64,000 nt of DNA. Origin: Symbiodinium natans (taxonomy: Eukaryota > Sar > Dinophyceae > Suessiales > Symbiodiniaceae). Every line of letters starts with the position of its first letter. The stretch's first letter is position 1. The stretch is taken from assembly GCA_905221605.1 (NCBI GenBank), contig CAJNDS010000350.1, positions 95,681-159,680 of the forward strand, written 5' to 3'. The notes below the pieces were generated by a model. It searched no databases. It had not been told where the DNA came from and saw only the letters and a list, made by a program, of their open reading frames with translations. The translations under genes were made by a program, and so were the position numbers. Positions 44,596-55,590 of the stretch are shown piece after piece.

Positions 44596-45560
44596 ATGGA
44601 GACCGTCACGACTATCGAACAGTTCTGGGAACGCTGCTGTTTCGCCCCCCCCCCCCTCGGGCCGGGTTGGGGGAGGCGGCAGGGCTCACGCCCAAAGTGG
44701 ACCTGGGTTTGCCTCTGTTCGAAATATGACCTATGCTACTGATTGGAGTGATTGTGATGAAGCGCGCGCCTGGGCGACGCAAAGTTCCTCTGCATCCCTA
44801 CTGGCTTCCGGACGGGATGGCCCTGCTTGCTCAAATGGTCTTGGGTATGGCAAGGGCATGATCGCGAAAACTGCCAAGGTGATGAAGTCCTCTGAGAAGA
44901 ACGACATCGCGAAGGTGAAGCGGCCCAGGCTTCCAAGGCCGGAAGTCTGGAAAGTAACCTTCATGACTGTGGTGAAGAGGTTGACCTGGGCATCCAATTG
45001 GCTCGCCTTCTGAGATCGTGCACCGTCGTCTTCTGATTCTGCTACCGTCATCGTTTGCGGGAGATAGCTGTGGCACTTTGCCGCTCCTGCTTTGAGTATC
45101 GATGGATGTCGCGGACTTTGTATAGATCTCCGCGCGTTTACATCTGAGTTTTGGTGGGTTACCGAGTATGAAGGAGGCTCTTCGGAGTTCTCTGTTTGTC
45201 ACCAAGTGGCAACTGGCTGCAGTCGGACTCTTCTGCTACCTGCAGCGGGCCACCACTAATTTGATTTGTTTGCTCATCTTGTACTTGTTCGTATGTACTC
45301 ATGAGCTTTCTGCGCGATCACATGTCTTATAGTTAGCATGTGATTCCATATTTGCTTTGTAACCTTGATTGTACAGGTTGCCTAAGGCGACTTGTCTTTC
45401 CTCAATTCCGAGACAGTGCCTGTACGGACCTCCTTGGGCGTGCAGATGGAAGCCGAATCCCTTCAGACGTTGACGCGTTGAAGATTACAATTTTCCTTGG
45501 TTTTTCCGAGGGAAAACCCTATTTTCCTTATATATTGACAGATACCCTGTCATTTCCTTC
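44596..45560. other. GC-rich island after the Ala-rich frame
   Basis: A plus frame starting ATG 44597 (TTIEQFWERCCFAPPPLG) and another ending at 45013 (KVMKSSEKNDIAKVKRPRLP) are open on either side of a C-run (44646-44656). A frameshift at the C-run would join them. No family is recognised. Confidence 0.3.
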
Positions 45561-46634
45561 GTTTCTTGGGCTTTGAAGCATGCTTCGTACAACTTAAAAG
45601 TCCCCTCCACTTGGGCTTTGAAGCACGCTCTGCACGGCTTGAAAAAAATAGCGGGGGGGGGAGGTTGGGGGGGGAGCGGCCCCCCCCCCCCGCCCCAATT
45701 TGCAAACACAATACTCACACGATGGGTTTCAACAAGATTCATAGGCTTCGAAGCATACTTTGCACGGCTTAAAACAACTTTGCACCCTTTGCGTTGCTTA
45801 GAACAAGGGGCGGGGTTGGGGGCGGGGGGGGGGGGGTCGCAACCCTCCCCATTTGCAAACACAATGCTCACATGATGGGTATCAACAAATTTCTTGAGCA
45901 TTCAAGCACGCCTTGCACGTCTTAAATGAAGGGCTCAAAAGAAGTTGGGGGGGGCGTAACCCCCCCCGTCTACAAACACAATGCTCACATGATTGCTTTG
46001 AAGCACGTTTTGCGCGGCCTAAATGAAGCGGGAGGGGTTGGGGGGGCGCAGCTACCTCAACACAGTGCTCACATGATGGGTGTCAGCAAGTTTCTTGGGC
46101 TTTGAAGCACGCTGTGCAAGGCTTGAGAAAAGCAGGGTGATGCGGGGGGGGGGGGGGGGGGCGGGCGCAGCCCCCCGCATTGCAAACACAATGCTCACAC
46201 GATGTTTTTTTCAACTAGTTTCTGTTTCTTGCAGCGCGCTTCGTACGGCTTAAAAGAAGCGGTTTGCAAGGCTTCAAAAAATGGGGGGTTGGGGGGGAGC
46301 GCAGCCCCCCCCCCCATTTGCAAACACAATGCCCACACGATGTTTTTCAACTAGTTTCTTTGGGCTTTGAAGCACGCTTTGGTACGGCTTAAAAGAAGCG
46401 GGGGGTCTGGGTGGGGGCGCAGCCCCCCCCCCCACCCACTTGCAAACACCTTGCTCACACGATGGGTGTCAACAAGTTTCTTGAGCTTTGAAGTATGCTC
46501 TGCGCGGCTTAAAAAAACGCGGGGGGGTTGGGGGTGGCTGTCCCCCCCATTTGCAAATACAATATTCATACGATATTTTTTTTCAACTATAGTTTCTTGG
46601 GCTTTGAAGCACGCTCTGCACGACTTGAAAAAAA
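45561..46634 (+). repeat. 130-145-bp tandem repeat with paired G-run and C-run
   Basis: About eight to ten units each contain GGGCTTTGAAGCACGCTCTG, a G-run, a short spacer, a C-run and CATTTGCAAACACAATGCTC. The G- and C-runs within a unit can pair as a hairpin. Run lengths vary widely between units. Confidence 0.9.
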
Positions 46635-46862
46635 GCGGGGGGGGGGTTGGGGGGGTTGGGGGGGGTTGGGGGGGGTTGGGTTGGGGGGGTGGGTTGGGTG
46701 GGGGGGGGTTGGGTTTGGGGGGGGGGGGGTGGGTGGGTGGGGGGTTGGGGGGGGTTGGGTTGGGGGGGGGGGGTTTGGGGGGGTTGGGGGGGGTTGGGTG
46801 TTGGGTTGGGGGTTGGGGGGGGTTGGGTTGGGGGGGGTTGGGTTGGGGGGTTGGGGGGGGTT
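46635..46862 (+). repeat. (GGGGGGTT)n-like G-rich tract, about 230 bp
   Basis: The plus strand is made only of G-runs separated by TT, or rarely TTT or T. It is an extreme quadruplex-forming sequence with more than 20 G-runs of four or longer. It grows out of the G-run of the preceding repeat unit. Confidence 0.95.
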
Positions 46863-47720
46863 GACAGTGTGCAGTGTAGCTTGAGGCATTCAACAACAGC
46901 TGCCCATCTTCATGAAGAGCCCTTCAGACATTCGCTCATTCTCTACCAATTGTCTAGTATAAAACGTTCAACAGCAGTGATCTATCTCCATGAAGAGCCC
47001 ACTAGAGAATACGAGGTCATTTCTGGCACTCACCACATCTTTGTGATTGTGTATGAGTCGGATATTGTGCTCAGCATCTTTGAAATCCTCGCCGAGGTGG
47101 GGTCATCGGGTTCTCGCAGAATCAGCGTTGATCAATTCTTTCTGATATAGTAGAGATGTATACCGTTCCCAGACATGCCGATTCGGAATCTTCCCACCGA
47201 ACATCTCGTGGAGTTTGAACACAACCTATTTCGATGGCATGCTCCAGCCAGAGACAGGTGCAGCCAACCACTCACATCGACTAGAATCATCTCAAAACGT
47301 CGAGTGTGGCGGTACGTTGCATGAAAGAGCTGATGTTTTTCTTGTTATTGTTAACCTGTCTCAGATCAAGGAAGATGGCCAGCGTTGCTGCATGCTTGAA
47401 TCCATGCGATCAAATTTTGCCACGATACGTTGTGCGACCCATATTGGGAGGCAGACGCAAGGATAAGTGTGCGGGCACCTTTGCGAAAAACTTGCAGACC
47501 AATCGCCCCGACCCGGATCGGGAAGAGCGATGACGGCCTATTTCGTCTACAGTGTTTGTACCTTATTTGTGCACAGCAGCTACCGGTCGGATCAGCCTGT
47601 CTTTAAAACGGCGATCGTCTTAGTATGTGCATCGTTGCGTGCGCGGGTATGCGACTGTATTTTTGAACGTTTCTGGACAGAGCAGACACAAAGAGAGAGA
47701 GAGAGAGAGAACAGTGTCAT
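46863..47720 (+). other. Possible gene island, weak
   Basis: One frame (to stop 47150) holds two related lines, HSTTAAHLHEEPFRHSL and RSTAVIYLHEEPTREYEV, a coding-like internal duplication. Another frame near 47320 has a hydrophobic run (KELMFFLLLLTCLRSRK). A (GA)n tract lies at 47690-47712. I see no complete gene. Confidence 0.3.
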
Positions 47721-47726
47721 AGGAGT

Positions 47727-48178
47727 GTGACTTCGTCCTGAGCTCAAGGATTCGCATGCATACATACGTGCTCATAGAAACCTAGAGATGCTCTGATGAA
47801 GAGGGTCCGATCCATGTCGAGCGCCTCTATACCTGTGATTGCAAGTCAAAAATAAGTCGCGCAGCTGCCCAGCCCTTTGCAATCGTTTCATCTCTCGCCG
47901 GGCTTCAATCCCGCATGGACTCAGCCAAGATGATGAACCTTATAAAAACTGACAAATTCACGAGGTAGGGACCGAATTAGGGAACCCTTGCGCGGCACGC
48001 AGACCTTCGCCTCTAGGAAATCTTTTCTGTGCCATGGCTCCACAAGATTATCAACGCGCCCACAAATATTCGCGTTGATAATCTTGTGTAGCCATGGCGC
48101 AGAAAAGATTTCCTAGGGGCGAAGGGCTGCGTGCTGCGCAAGGGTTTCCCACGTGACTTCGTCCTGAGCTCAAGGATT
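47727..48178. mobile_element. Foldback element flanked by 26-bp direct repeats
   Basis: Inverted arms 47980-48058 and 48071-48150 match over about 80 bases with few differences and enclose a 12-base loop. The same 26 bases (GTGACTTCGTCCTGAGCTC plus AAGGATT) lie at 47727-47752 and 48153-48178. The right copy abuts the foldback, and the left copy is about 230 bases away. The foldback could be a hairpin MITE. The long direct repeats may be a duplication scar rather than a target-site duplication. Confidence 0.75.
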
Positions 48179-48184
48179 TCTGTA

Positions 48185-48575
48185 CATTTGATCATCAAGC
48201 ACACATTGGTGGCAACAAAACATATTGCTTCCCATCTTTGATAATCAAGCTTATATTGATGGCAATAAATTATACTTCTCCCCATCTTTGATAATCAAGC
48301 ATATTTTGATGGCAACAAATCATACTTCTGCCCATCTTTGACAATCAAGCACAAATTGGAGGCAACAAATCATACTTCTCTCCATCTTTAATAATCAAGC
48401 TCACATGGATGGCAACATATCATATTTCTTCCCATCTTTGACAATCAAGTGTAAATTGCTGACAACAAATCTTATTTCTTCCCATCTTTGATAATCAAGC
48501 ATAAATTATTGGCAATAATTCGTTCTGCTCCCCATCTTTGAGAATCAAGCACAAATTGATGGAATCAAATCGTTC
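48185..48575 (+). repeat. Satellite S, plus orientation, about seven units
   Basis: Head-to-tail units of about 60 bases: TTTGATAATCAAGC, ACAAATTG, TGGCAACAAATCATACTTC, TCCCATC. It is directly followed by GACCCACCGAAGG as in the first module. Confidence 0.95.
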
Positions 48576-49799
48576 GCCTGGCCACGCCTCGCATAGATAT
48601 CGACCCACCGAAGGCCACACAATCAAATAAACAATACACATTTCTTCAAGATCGATCTATCTCCAATCCTTTACCCTCGACCCACCGAAGGCCTTACAAC
48701 TACGTAAACGCCCCAAATTTCTTCAAGATCCGTCTTCGATCTTGAAAATTTAGGATTTAGGGTTTAGAATGTCGGGTTGAGGCTTGATTTGGTCCCCGAC
48801 ATTGACTATTTTATTAATTATATCTCCAGGGAATCATTGAAAATCTCATAATTTGCAAAATTTCAAAACCTCGAGAATATGAATAGATATCTTCATCTAA
48901 TTTTGGATTGGACAATGACTCTTTGACATATCCTAGATTTAGGGAATCCTTGAAAATCTTGGGGTTTTTGAAATGATTGAATTTGGGGAAATGAATTTAA
49001 AATCATCATCAGATTTTTGATTTGATAATATTTCTTCAATATATCTTAGATCTTTCATAAAATTATATTTGAGATTTTCATAAATATCTAGAATCAATTG
49101 ATATCCAAAAGAATATAATAATAATATATAGTTTTTTGATTTCATCATGATTTTAGGGAATCATTGAAAATCTCGCAATTCGCAAAATTTTAAAATATCG
49201 AAAATATGAATTGAAATGATCATCTGATTTAGGATTGGACAATGATTCTTTGGAATATCTTAAATTCAGGGAATCTTTGAAAACCTCATAATTTCCGAAA
49301 TAATTGAAATTGGATAATATGAATTTAAATCTCATCCATTTTTTGATTTGGCAATGATTCTTTGATATATCTTAGATCTTTCATAGGAATTATATTTAAG
49401 GGAGCCTCGTGATATCTGATTTGGGGCCTCCTGGGGCCTTGGAGGGCCTATATCATTTTCCGGGAGTAGGGCCTTCTCTCCAACTCTTCCAAATCCTTCT
49501 CATCCTTGATCTAGAATAAAAGTATAGGGATCTTCGACAAGGAGGTCCAAATGAATTGAAGATATGGATCAAAGAGGTTTGAATAAATCGAAGATTTCTT
49601 ACGAAATGAAATTGCGATGCGGTCTTCTCGCATAAAAGAAGAAGGTTTAAATAAATTGAGATATTTATTCCTTCGTGGGATTAGTCATGATTTTTGATAC
49701 GGTCTTTTCGTCCCAAAAAAGGGTACAATATATTCATTACTAGCTTCGAAGCTTTGTGGTCAAAATTCTTGCCAGGCCATGGAGCTAATTTCGAAACTT
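48576..49799 (+). repeat. AT-rich module, copy 2
   Basis: Same order as 39231-39990 plus 42041-42395, but without the 2-kb central block of the first module. It leads straight into the second 36-bp array. Short minus-strand frames rich in Asn, Ile and Lys are composition artefacts. Confidence 0.85.
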
Positions 49800-50440
49800 T
49801 GTGACCACGCCCACCCCACCCACAAGCGGACAACCGTGACACGCGCAACCCACCCACCAATGGACAACACCGTGACACGCCCAGCCCACCCACAAGCGGA
49901 CATCAACATGACACGCCCAACCCGCCCACGAGCGGACGGCGCCATGACACGTCCAACCCACCCACAGGTGGACAATACCGTGACACGCCCAACCCACCCA
50001 CAAGCGGACAACACCGTGACACGCCCATCCCACCCACAAATGGACAATACCATAACATGTCCAACCCACCTACCACAAACGGACAACACCGTGACGCACC
50101 CAACCAACCTGAAAGCGGACAACACCGGAACATATCCAGTCCACCCCGAAGCGGACAACACCGCGACACACCCATTCCACCCGCAAGTGGACGGCGCCGT
50201 GACACCTTCATTTCACCCAGAAGCGGACAACAATGTGACACGCCCAACCCATCCGCAAGCGGACAACACCATGACATGCCCAACCCATCCACAAGCGGAC
50301 ATCACCATGACACTCTCAACCCAACCCCTACAAATGGACAACTCCGTGAACACCATGACACGCCCAACCCACCCACAAATGGACGACGCCATGACACGCC
50401 CAACCCACCCACAAGCGGACAACACCATGACATTCGTAAA
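49800..50440 (+). repeat. 36-bp minisatellite array, second locus, about 17 copies
   Basis: Same unit as 42396-43845 with more divergence between copies. The preceding module sequence is shared, so array and flank were duplicated together. Confidence 0.95.
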
Positions 50441-50454
50441 TCCTCGAAATAAGA

Positions 50455-51200
50455 GATTTTTTTAATACCCATGATTGATCATATAGGAAGGAGCAAATCT
50501 TTGATATTCACTCATGGATATGCAAAGAAATTCGAATGAATCAAAAAGAAATTATATTTCTTTGAGATTTTACGATCATCCTTCGATATTCATAAAATCT
50601 CAAAAAAAATGGGAGACCACTTCGATAAATGATCATTCATGGATATTCGTAGAATTTCGGGAGAATCTAGGAAAAAATCTTTCTTTGAGATTTTGCGATC
50701 ATCATTCGATATTCGCAAATCCTCAAAATGCATGAATATTTTCCAATATCTATGATTAATCATATAGGAAGCAAGAAATATACGATATATGATTAATCAT
50801 GGGTATTCGAAGAATTTCGGGCGGATCAAAAGAATTTCTTTTTCTTTGAGATTTTACGATCATCATTCGATATTCGTAGAATATTTTTGAATATCTACGA
50901 TTGCTCATATGGGAAGGGAGAAATTTTCGATATACGATCCAGCATGGATATTCATAGAATTGGGGCGAATCAAGAAGAAATTCTCTTTCTTTGAGATTTT
51001 GCGATCATCATTCGATACTCGTGAAATCTCAAAATAAGAGATCGTTTCTGAATATCCATGATTGATTATATAGGGAGCAATCTTCCATATATATATATAT
51101 ATATGATCAATCATGAATATTCATAGAATTTCGGACGAATCAAGAAGAATTTTCATTCTTTGAGATTTTACGATCATCATTCGATAATAAATATCAGGAA
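50455..51200 (+). repeat. AT-rich tandem repeat, about 140-165 bp, five units
   Basis: Each unit has TTTGAGATTTTACGATCATC, ATTCGATATTCGTA, AATATCCATGATTGATCATA and GAATTTCGGGCGAATCAA. An (AT)n tract lies at 51090-51105. Confidence 0.9.
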
Positions 51201-51429
51201 ATCCATTGGACTCTCAAAAAAATGTGATTTAGGTACTCAGGAAAGCTCAAAAAAATATGAAGGAAACTCGCTAGGCTCTCAAAAACTAGAAGAGGGATGG
51301 CCCGAAAGCATCGATTTGCCGTGCGTTGACTCCATGCAGTTGACTCTTTGCAGCCAAAGTGTATGCGCTTGGACAAATGTATGCACTTACATGGTTGCAT
51401 AGTCACTTGTACACTGCACTTGTCTGATT
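51201..51429. other. Spacer with two relics of the 56-bp repeat
   Basis: 51205-51290 holds diverged copies of the GGAAACTCGCTGGGCTCTCA repeat that forms the main array at 54.0 kb. The rest appears unique. Confidence 0.5.
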
Positions 51430-52345
51430 TGCGATGGTTTTGGAACCAGCGAATTCGGGGACCATGGTATACTTGCGATGCTTTTGGAACCAGCGAATTC
51501 GGGGACCATGGTTTTCGCGATCATGGTTTTTGCGATGGTTTTGGAAACAGCGATTTCGGGGACCATGGTATGTGCGATGCTTTTGGAAAAAGCGAATTCG
51601 GGGACCATGGTATTTGCGATGGTTTTGGAACCAGCGAATTCGGGGACCATGGATTTGCGATGGTTTTGGAAGCAGAGAATTCGGGGACCATGGTTTTCGC
51701 GATGGTTTTTGGAACCAGCGAATTCGGGAGGTTTTCGAGGCCCCGGAAGTCGAGTCCCATGATATTTGCGAGGTTTTCGAGGAATTCGAGTCCCACGATA
51801 TTTGCGAGGTTTTCGAGGCCCCGGATTTCGAGTCCCGCGACATTTGCAAGGGTTTCGAGGAATTTGAGTCCCGCGATATTTGCGATGGTTTATTTGCGAT
51901 GGTTTCGACACGCAAGCTCCGGGTGTCCGCGGCGGGAATGCTATTTGCGAGGTTTTCAAGTATGTCCGGAATTCCGCTTCCATGCTACTTGCGGTGTTTT
52001 CAAGCGCCCAGATGTCCGTTACCATGCTATTTGCAGTGTTTTCAAGCGCCCAGATGTCCGTTACCATGCTATTTGCGGCGTCTTCATGCGACCAGATGTC
52101 CGTTACCATGCTATTTGCGGTGTTTTCAAGCGGCCAGATGTCCGTTACCGTGCTATTTGCGGTGTTTTCATGCGCCCAGATGTCCGTTACCGTGCTATTT
52201 GCGGTGTTTTCAAGCGCCCAGATGTCCGTTACCATGCTATTTGCGGTGTTTTCAAGCGGCCAGATGTCCGTTACCATGCTATTTGCGGTGTTTTCAAGCG
52301 GCCAGATGTCCATTACCATGCTATTTGCGGTGTTTTCAGACGCCC
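51430..52345 (+). repeat. 42-bp repeat array in three sub-families
   Basis: Sub-family 1 (to about 51730) is GCGATGGTTTTGGAACCAGC with GAATTCGGGGACCATGG. Sub-family 2 (to about 51950) has GAGGTTTTCGAGG and GAGTCCCGCGATATTTGC. Sub-family 3 (to 52345) is GGTGTTTTCAAGCGCCCAG with ATGTCCGTTACCATGC. All share a TATTTGCG-plus-GGTTTT core and near-equal length, so they look like one family diverged in blocks. Long open frames on both strands follow from 42 being divisible by three. Confidence 0.9.
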
Positions 52346-52935
52346 AGGGCGTCTGCGGCGTACTATACGTCTGTACTACAAAAAGTCGACTTTCCAGCCA
52401 CGGAAGCTCCGCGTGTGCGCGGCGTACTACGTGAGTACTACAAAAAAGTCGACTTTCCAGCCACGGAAGCTCCGGGCGTCCCCGGCGTACTATACGTCTG
52501 TATTACAAAAGTCGACTTTCCAGCCACGGAAGCTCCGCGTGTGCGCGGCGTACTACGTTTGTACTACAAAAGTCGATTTTCCAGCCACGGAAACTCCGGG
52601 CGCCCCCGGCATACTATACGTCTGTACTACAAAAGTCGACTTTCCAGCTACGGAAGCTCCGCGTGTCCGCGGCGTACTACGTTTGTACTACAAAAAATCG
52701 ACTTTCCCAGCCACGGAAGCTCCGGGCGTCCCCGGCGTACTATACGTCTGTACTACAAAAGTCGACTTTCCAGCTACGGAAGCTCCGCGTGTCCGCGGCG
52801 TACTACGTTTGTACTACAAAAGTCGACTTTCCAGCCACGGAAGCTCCGGGCGTCCCCTGCGTACTACATTTGTACTACAAAACTCGATTTTCCAGCCAGG
52901 GAAGTCCCCGGCGTACTACGTCTGTACTACACAAG
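52346..52935 (+). repeat. 61-bp repeat array with alternating A/B variants
   Basis: The shared core is TACTACAAAAGTCGACTTTC, then CAGCCACGGAAGCTCCG. Units alternate between a GGCGTCCCCGGCGTACTATA form and a CGTGTGCGCGGCGTACTACG form, so the working unit is a dimer of about 122 bases. About nine to ten monomers. Confidence 0.9.
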
Positions 52936-53460
52936 TCGAAAAACAAACGCAAAAAACGCAAAAAACACTACGTTTTTAGCGCCGCGACCGCGCGAAAACC
53001 CGCAGAGGGGTTACGTTTGCATGACAAGAAACGCAAAAACACGAGGGTTTTGGCACCGCGCCAACGCCGAAACCCGCAGAGGGGTTACGTTTGTATGTCA
53101 AAAAACGCAAAAACACCACGGTTTTGGCACCGCGCCAACGCGGAAACCCGCAGAGGGTTGTCTGCGGCCACGAAAAAAAGTACCAAAAACGACGGTTTTA
53201 GCGCCGCGACCCGGCGATCGCCCGCAGAGGGTTGTCCGCGGACACAAAGAAACGTAAAAAAACGACGGTTTTAGCACTGCGACCACGGTGAAACCCGCAG
53301 AGGGTTGTCCGCGGACACAAAGAAACGTAAAAAAACGACGGTTTTAGCACCGCGACCACGCCGAAACCCGCAGAGGGTTGTCCGCGCAAATCAAGAAACG
53401 TAAAAAAAAACGATGGTTTTAGCGCCGCGACCACGCCGAAACCCGCAGAGGGTTGCAATC
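52936..53460 (+). repeat. About 70-bp repeat array, seven units
   Basis: The unit contains AACCCGCAGAGGGTTGTCCG, AAACG(C/T)AAAAA and ACGGTTTTAGCACCGCGACC. Confidence 0.9.
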
Positions 53461-53594
53461 CCGATTGGCGATGTCAACCCAGCCCGCCGCCTTAGAAAGA
53501 GTAATTTTAATTTAGTTTGAATTTAGAAATCTAGGACTGGGTACGAAGGTCTACGAAATTCTACGTAAATCTCGTAATTTCTATTAACTTCTAC

Positions 53595-53960
53595 TTCGCT
53601 CTATGCAATTCACTCTATGCGCTTCACTCTATGCACTTCACTCTATGCAATTCACTCTATGCAATTCACTCTATGCACTTCACTCTATGTACTTCACTCT
53701 ATGCACTTCACTCTATGCACTTGACTCTATGCACTTGACTCTATGCACTTGACTCTATACACTTCACTCTATGCACTTGACTCTATGCACTTCACTCTAT
53801 GCACTTCACTCTATGCACTTCACTCTATGCACTTCACTCTATGCGCTTCACTCTATGCTCTTCACTCCATGCACTTCACTCTATGCGCTTCACTCTATGC
53901 CCTTCGCTCTATGCACTTCGCTCTATGCACTTCACTCTATGCACTTCACTCTATGTGGTT
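53595..53960 (+). repeat. 14-bp repeat CTTCACTCTATGCA, about 25 copies
   Basis: Nearly perfect head-to-tail units with single-base variants. Three units give one 14-residue period, so open frames such as HFTLCTSLYALHSM appear in all frames. Not a gene. Confidence 0.95.
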
Positions 53961-53999
53961 GGGTCAGAGGGCTCCGCACGGAAGAACCCTTCGCGATGC

Positions 54000-54975
54000 T
54001 TTCGGGAAAAAAATGAGTTTTGGAGTACCAAAAACAAATGTCAAGAAACCCACTGGGCTCCAAAAACACATGTCAGGAAACTCGTTGGGCTCTCAAACAA
54101 CATGAACATGAATTTTGGTCAGGAAGCCCGCGGGACTTTTAGGAAAAATAAAATGAACTTTGGGCGCCAAAACAAATGTCAGGAAATCTTCTGGGCTCTC
54201 CAAAGACATGAATTTTGGGCACCAACAACAAATGTCAGGAAACTCGCTGGGATCTCCAAAAAAACATGTGTTTTGGATAGCAAAAACAAAAGTCAGGAAA
54301 CACGCCTGGTTCTCAAACAACCTGTGCAAGAGTTTTGTGCACCAAAAGCAAATGTCCGGGCTAGCAAAACAAATGCATCTTGGGCACCAAAAACAAATGT
54401 CAGGAAACCCACTGGACTCTCAAAAAAGCATGAGTTTTGAACACCAAAACAAATGTCAGGAAACCTTGTGGGCTCTCCAGAAACATGTGTTTTGGGCTTT
54501 CAGGAAACTCGCTGAGTTCTCAAAAAAACATGAGTTTTGGGCACCAAAAACACATGTCAGGAAACTCGCGGGGCTCTCAAAAAGCATGAATTTTGGAACC
54601 AAAGAACTGCCAGGAAACCCGCCGGGTTCTTTAAAAAGTACATGAGTTTTGGGCACCAAAAAAATGTCAGGAAGCTCACTGGGCTCTCAAAAAACATGTA
54701 TTTTGGGCACCAAAACCAAATATCAGGAAACCTTCTGGGCTCTCCAAAAACATGCGTTTTGGGCACCAACAACAAATGTCAGGAAACTCGTTGGGCTCTG
54801 AAAAAATATGAGCTTTGGAACCAAAAAAAACAAAAGTCAGGAAACTCGCCGGGCTCTCAAACCACCTGTACATGAGTGTTGGGCACCAAAAACAAATGCC
54901 GGGAAACTTGCTGGGCTTTCAGAAAAACATGAGTTTTGGGTACCAAAAGCAAATGTCAGAGAACTCGATGGGGGA
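54000..54975 (+). repeat. 56-bp repeat array, about 17 copies
   Basis: The unit is GGGCTCTCAAAAAACATGAG, TTTTGGGCACCAAAAACAAA, TGTCAGGAAACTCGCT. Some units lack 10-15 bases. Confidence 0.95.
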
Positions 54976-55590
54976 ATTTTATTTCAAATTAACTCTGTGG
55001 CTTGCTAAGCGGGAGTTTTTACTTGGAAGTTAGCTCTGTGGCTTGCTAAGCGGGGAATGTTATTGGAAGTTAGCTCTGTGGCTTGCTAAACTGGAAGTTA
55101 GCTCTGTGGCTTGCTAAGCGGGGAATTCTATTGGAAGTAGCTATCTCTCTGGCCTGCTAAGAGGGGAATTTTATTGGAGGTTAGCTCTGTGGCTTGCTAA
55201 GCGGCGAAGTCTATGGGAAGTTAGCTCAGTGGCTTGCTAAGCGGGGAATTCTGTTGGAAGTTGCTAGGCGGGGAATGTTATTGGAAAATAGCTCTGTGGC
55301 TTGCTAAGCGGGGAATATTGTCGGCGCTAAACTGGAACTTCAATGGATGTTAGCTCTGTGGCTTGCTAAGCGGCGAATTCTATTGGAACTTAGCTCAATG
55401 GCTTGCTAAGCGGGGAACGTTATTGGAAGTTAGCCCTGTGGCTTGCTCAGCGGTGATTTTTATTGGAAGCTAGCTCTGTGGCTTGCTAAGCAGTGACTTT
55501 CATTGGAAGTTAGCTTTGTGGCTTGCTAAGCTGCGAATTCTATTGGAAGTTAGCTCTGTGGCTTGCTAAGCGGAGAATTTTACTACAGTT
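54976..55590 (+). repeat. About 40-bp repeat array, about 15 copies
   Basis: The unit is GTTAGCTCTGTGGCTTGCTA, AGCGGGGAATT, CTATTGGAA. Confidence 0.95.

Noticed and set aside
42396-50440. CRISPR-like array of 36-bp repeats
   Set aside because: Units are directly adjacent with no spacers, there are no cas genes, and the setting is eukaryotic.
51348-53257. Open frames of 543 and 607 codons
   Set aside because: They cross three unrelated tandem arrays (42, 61, 70 bp) and consist only of repeat translations.
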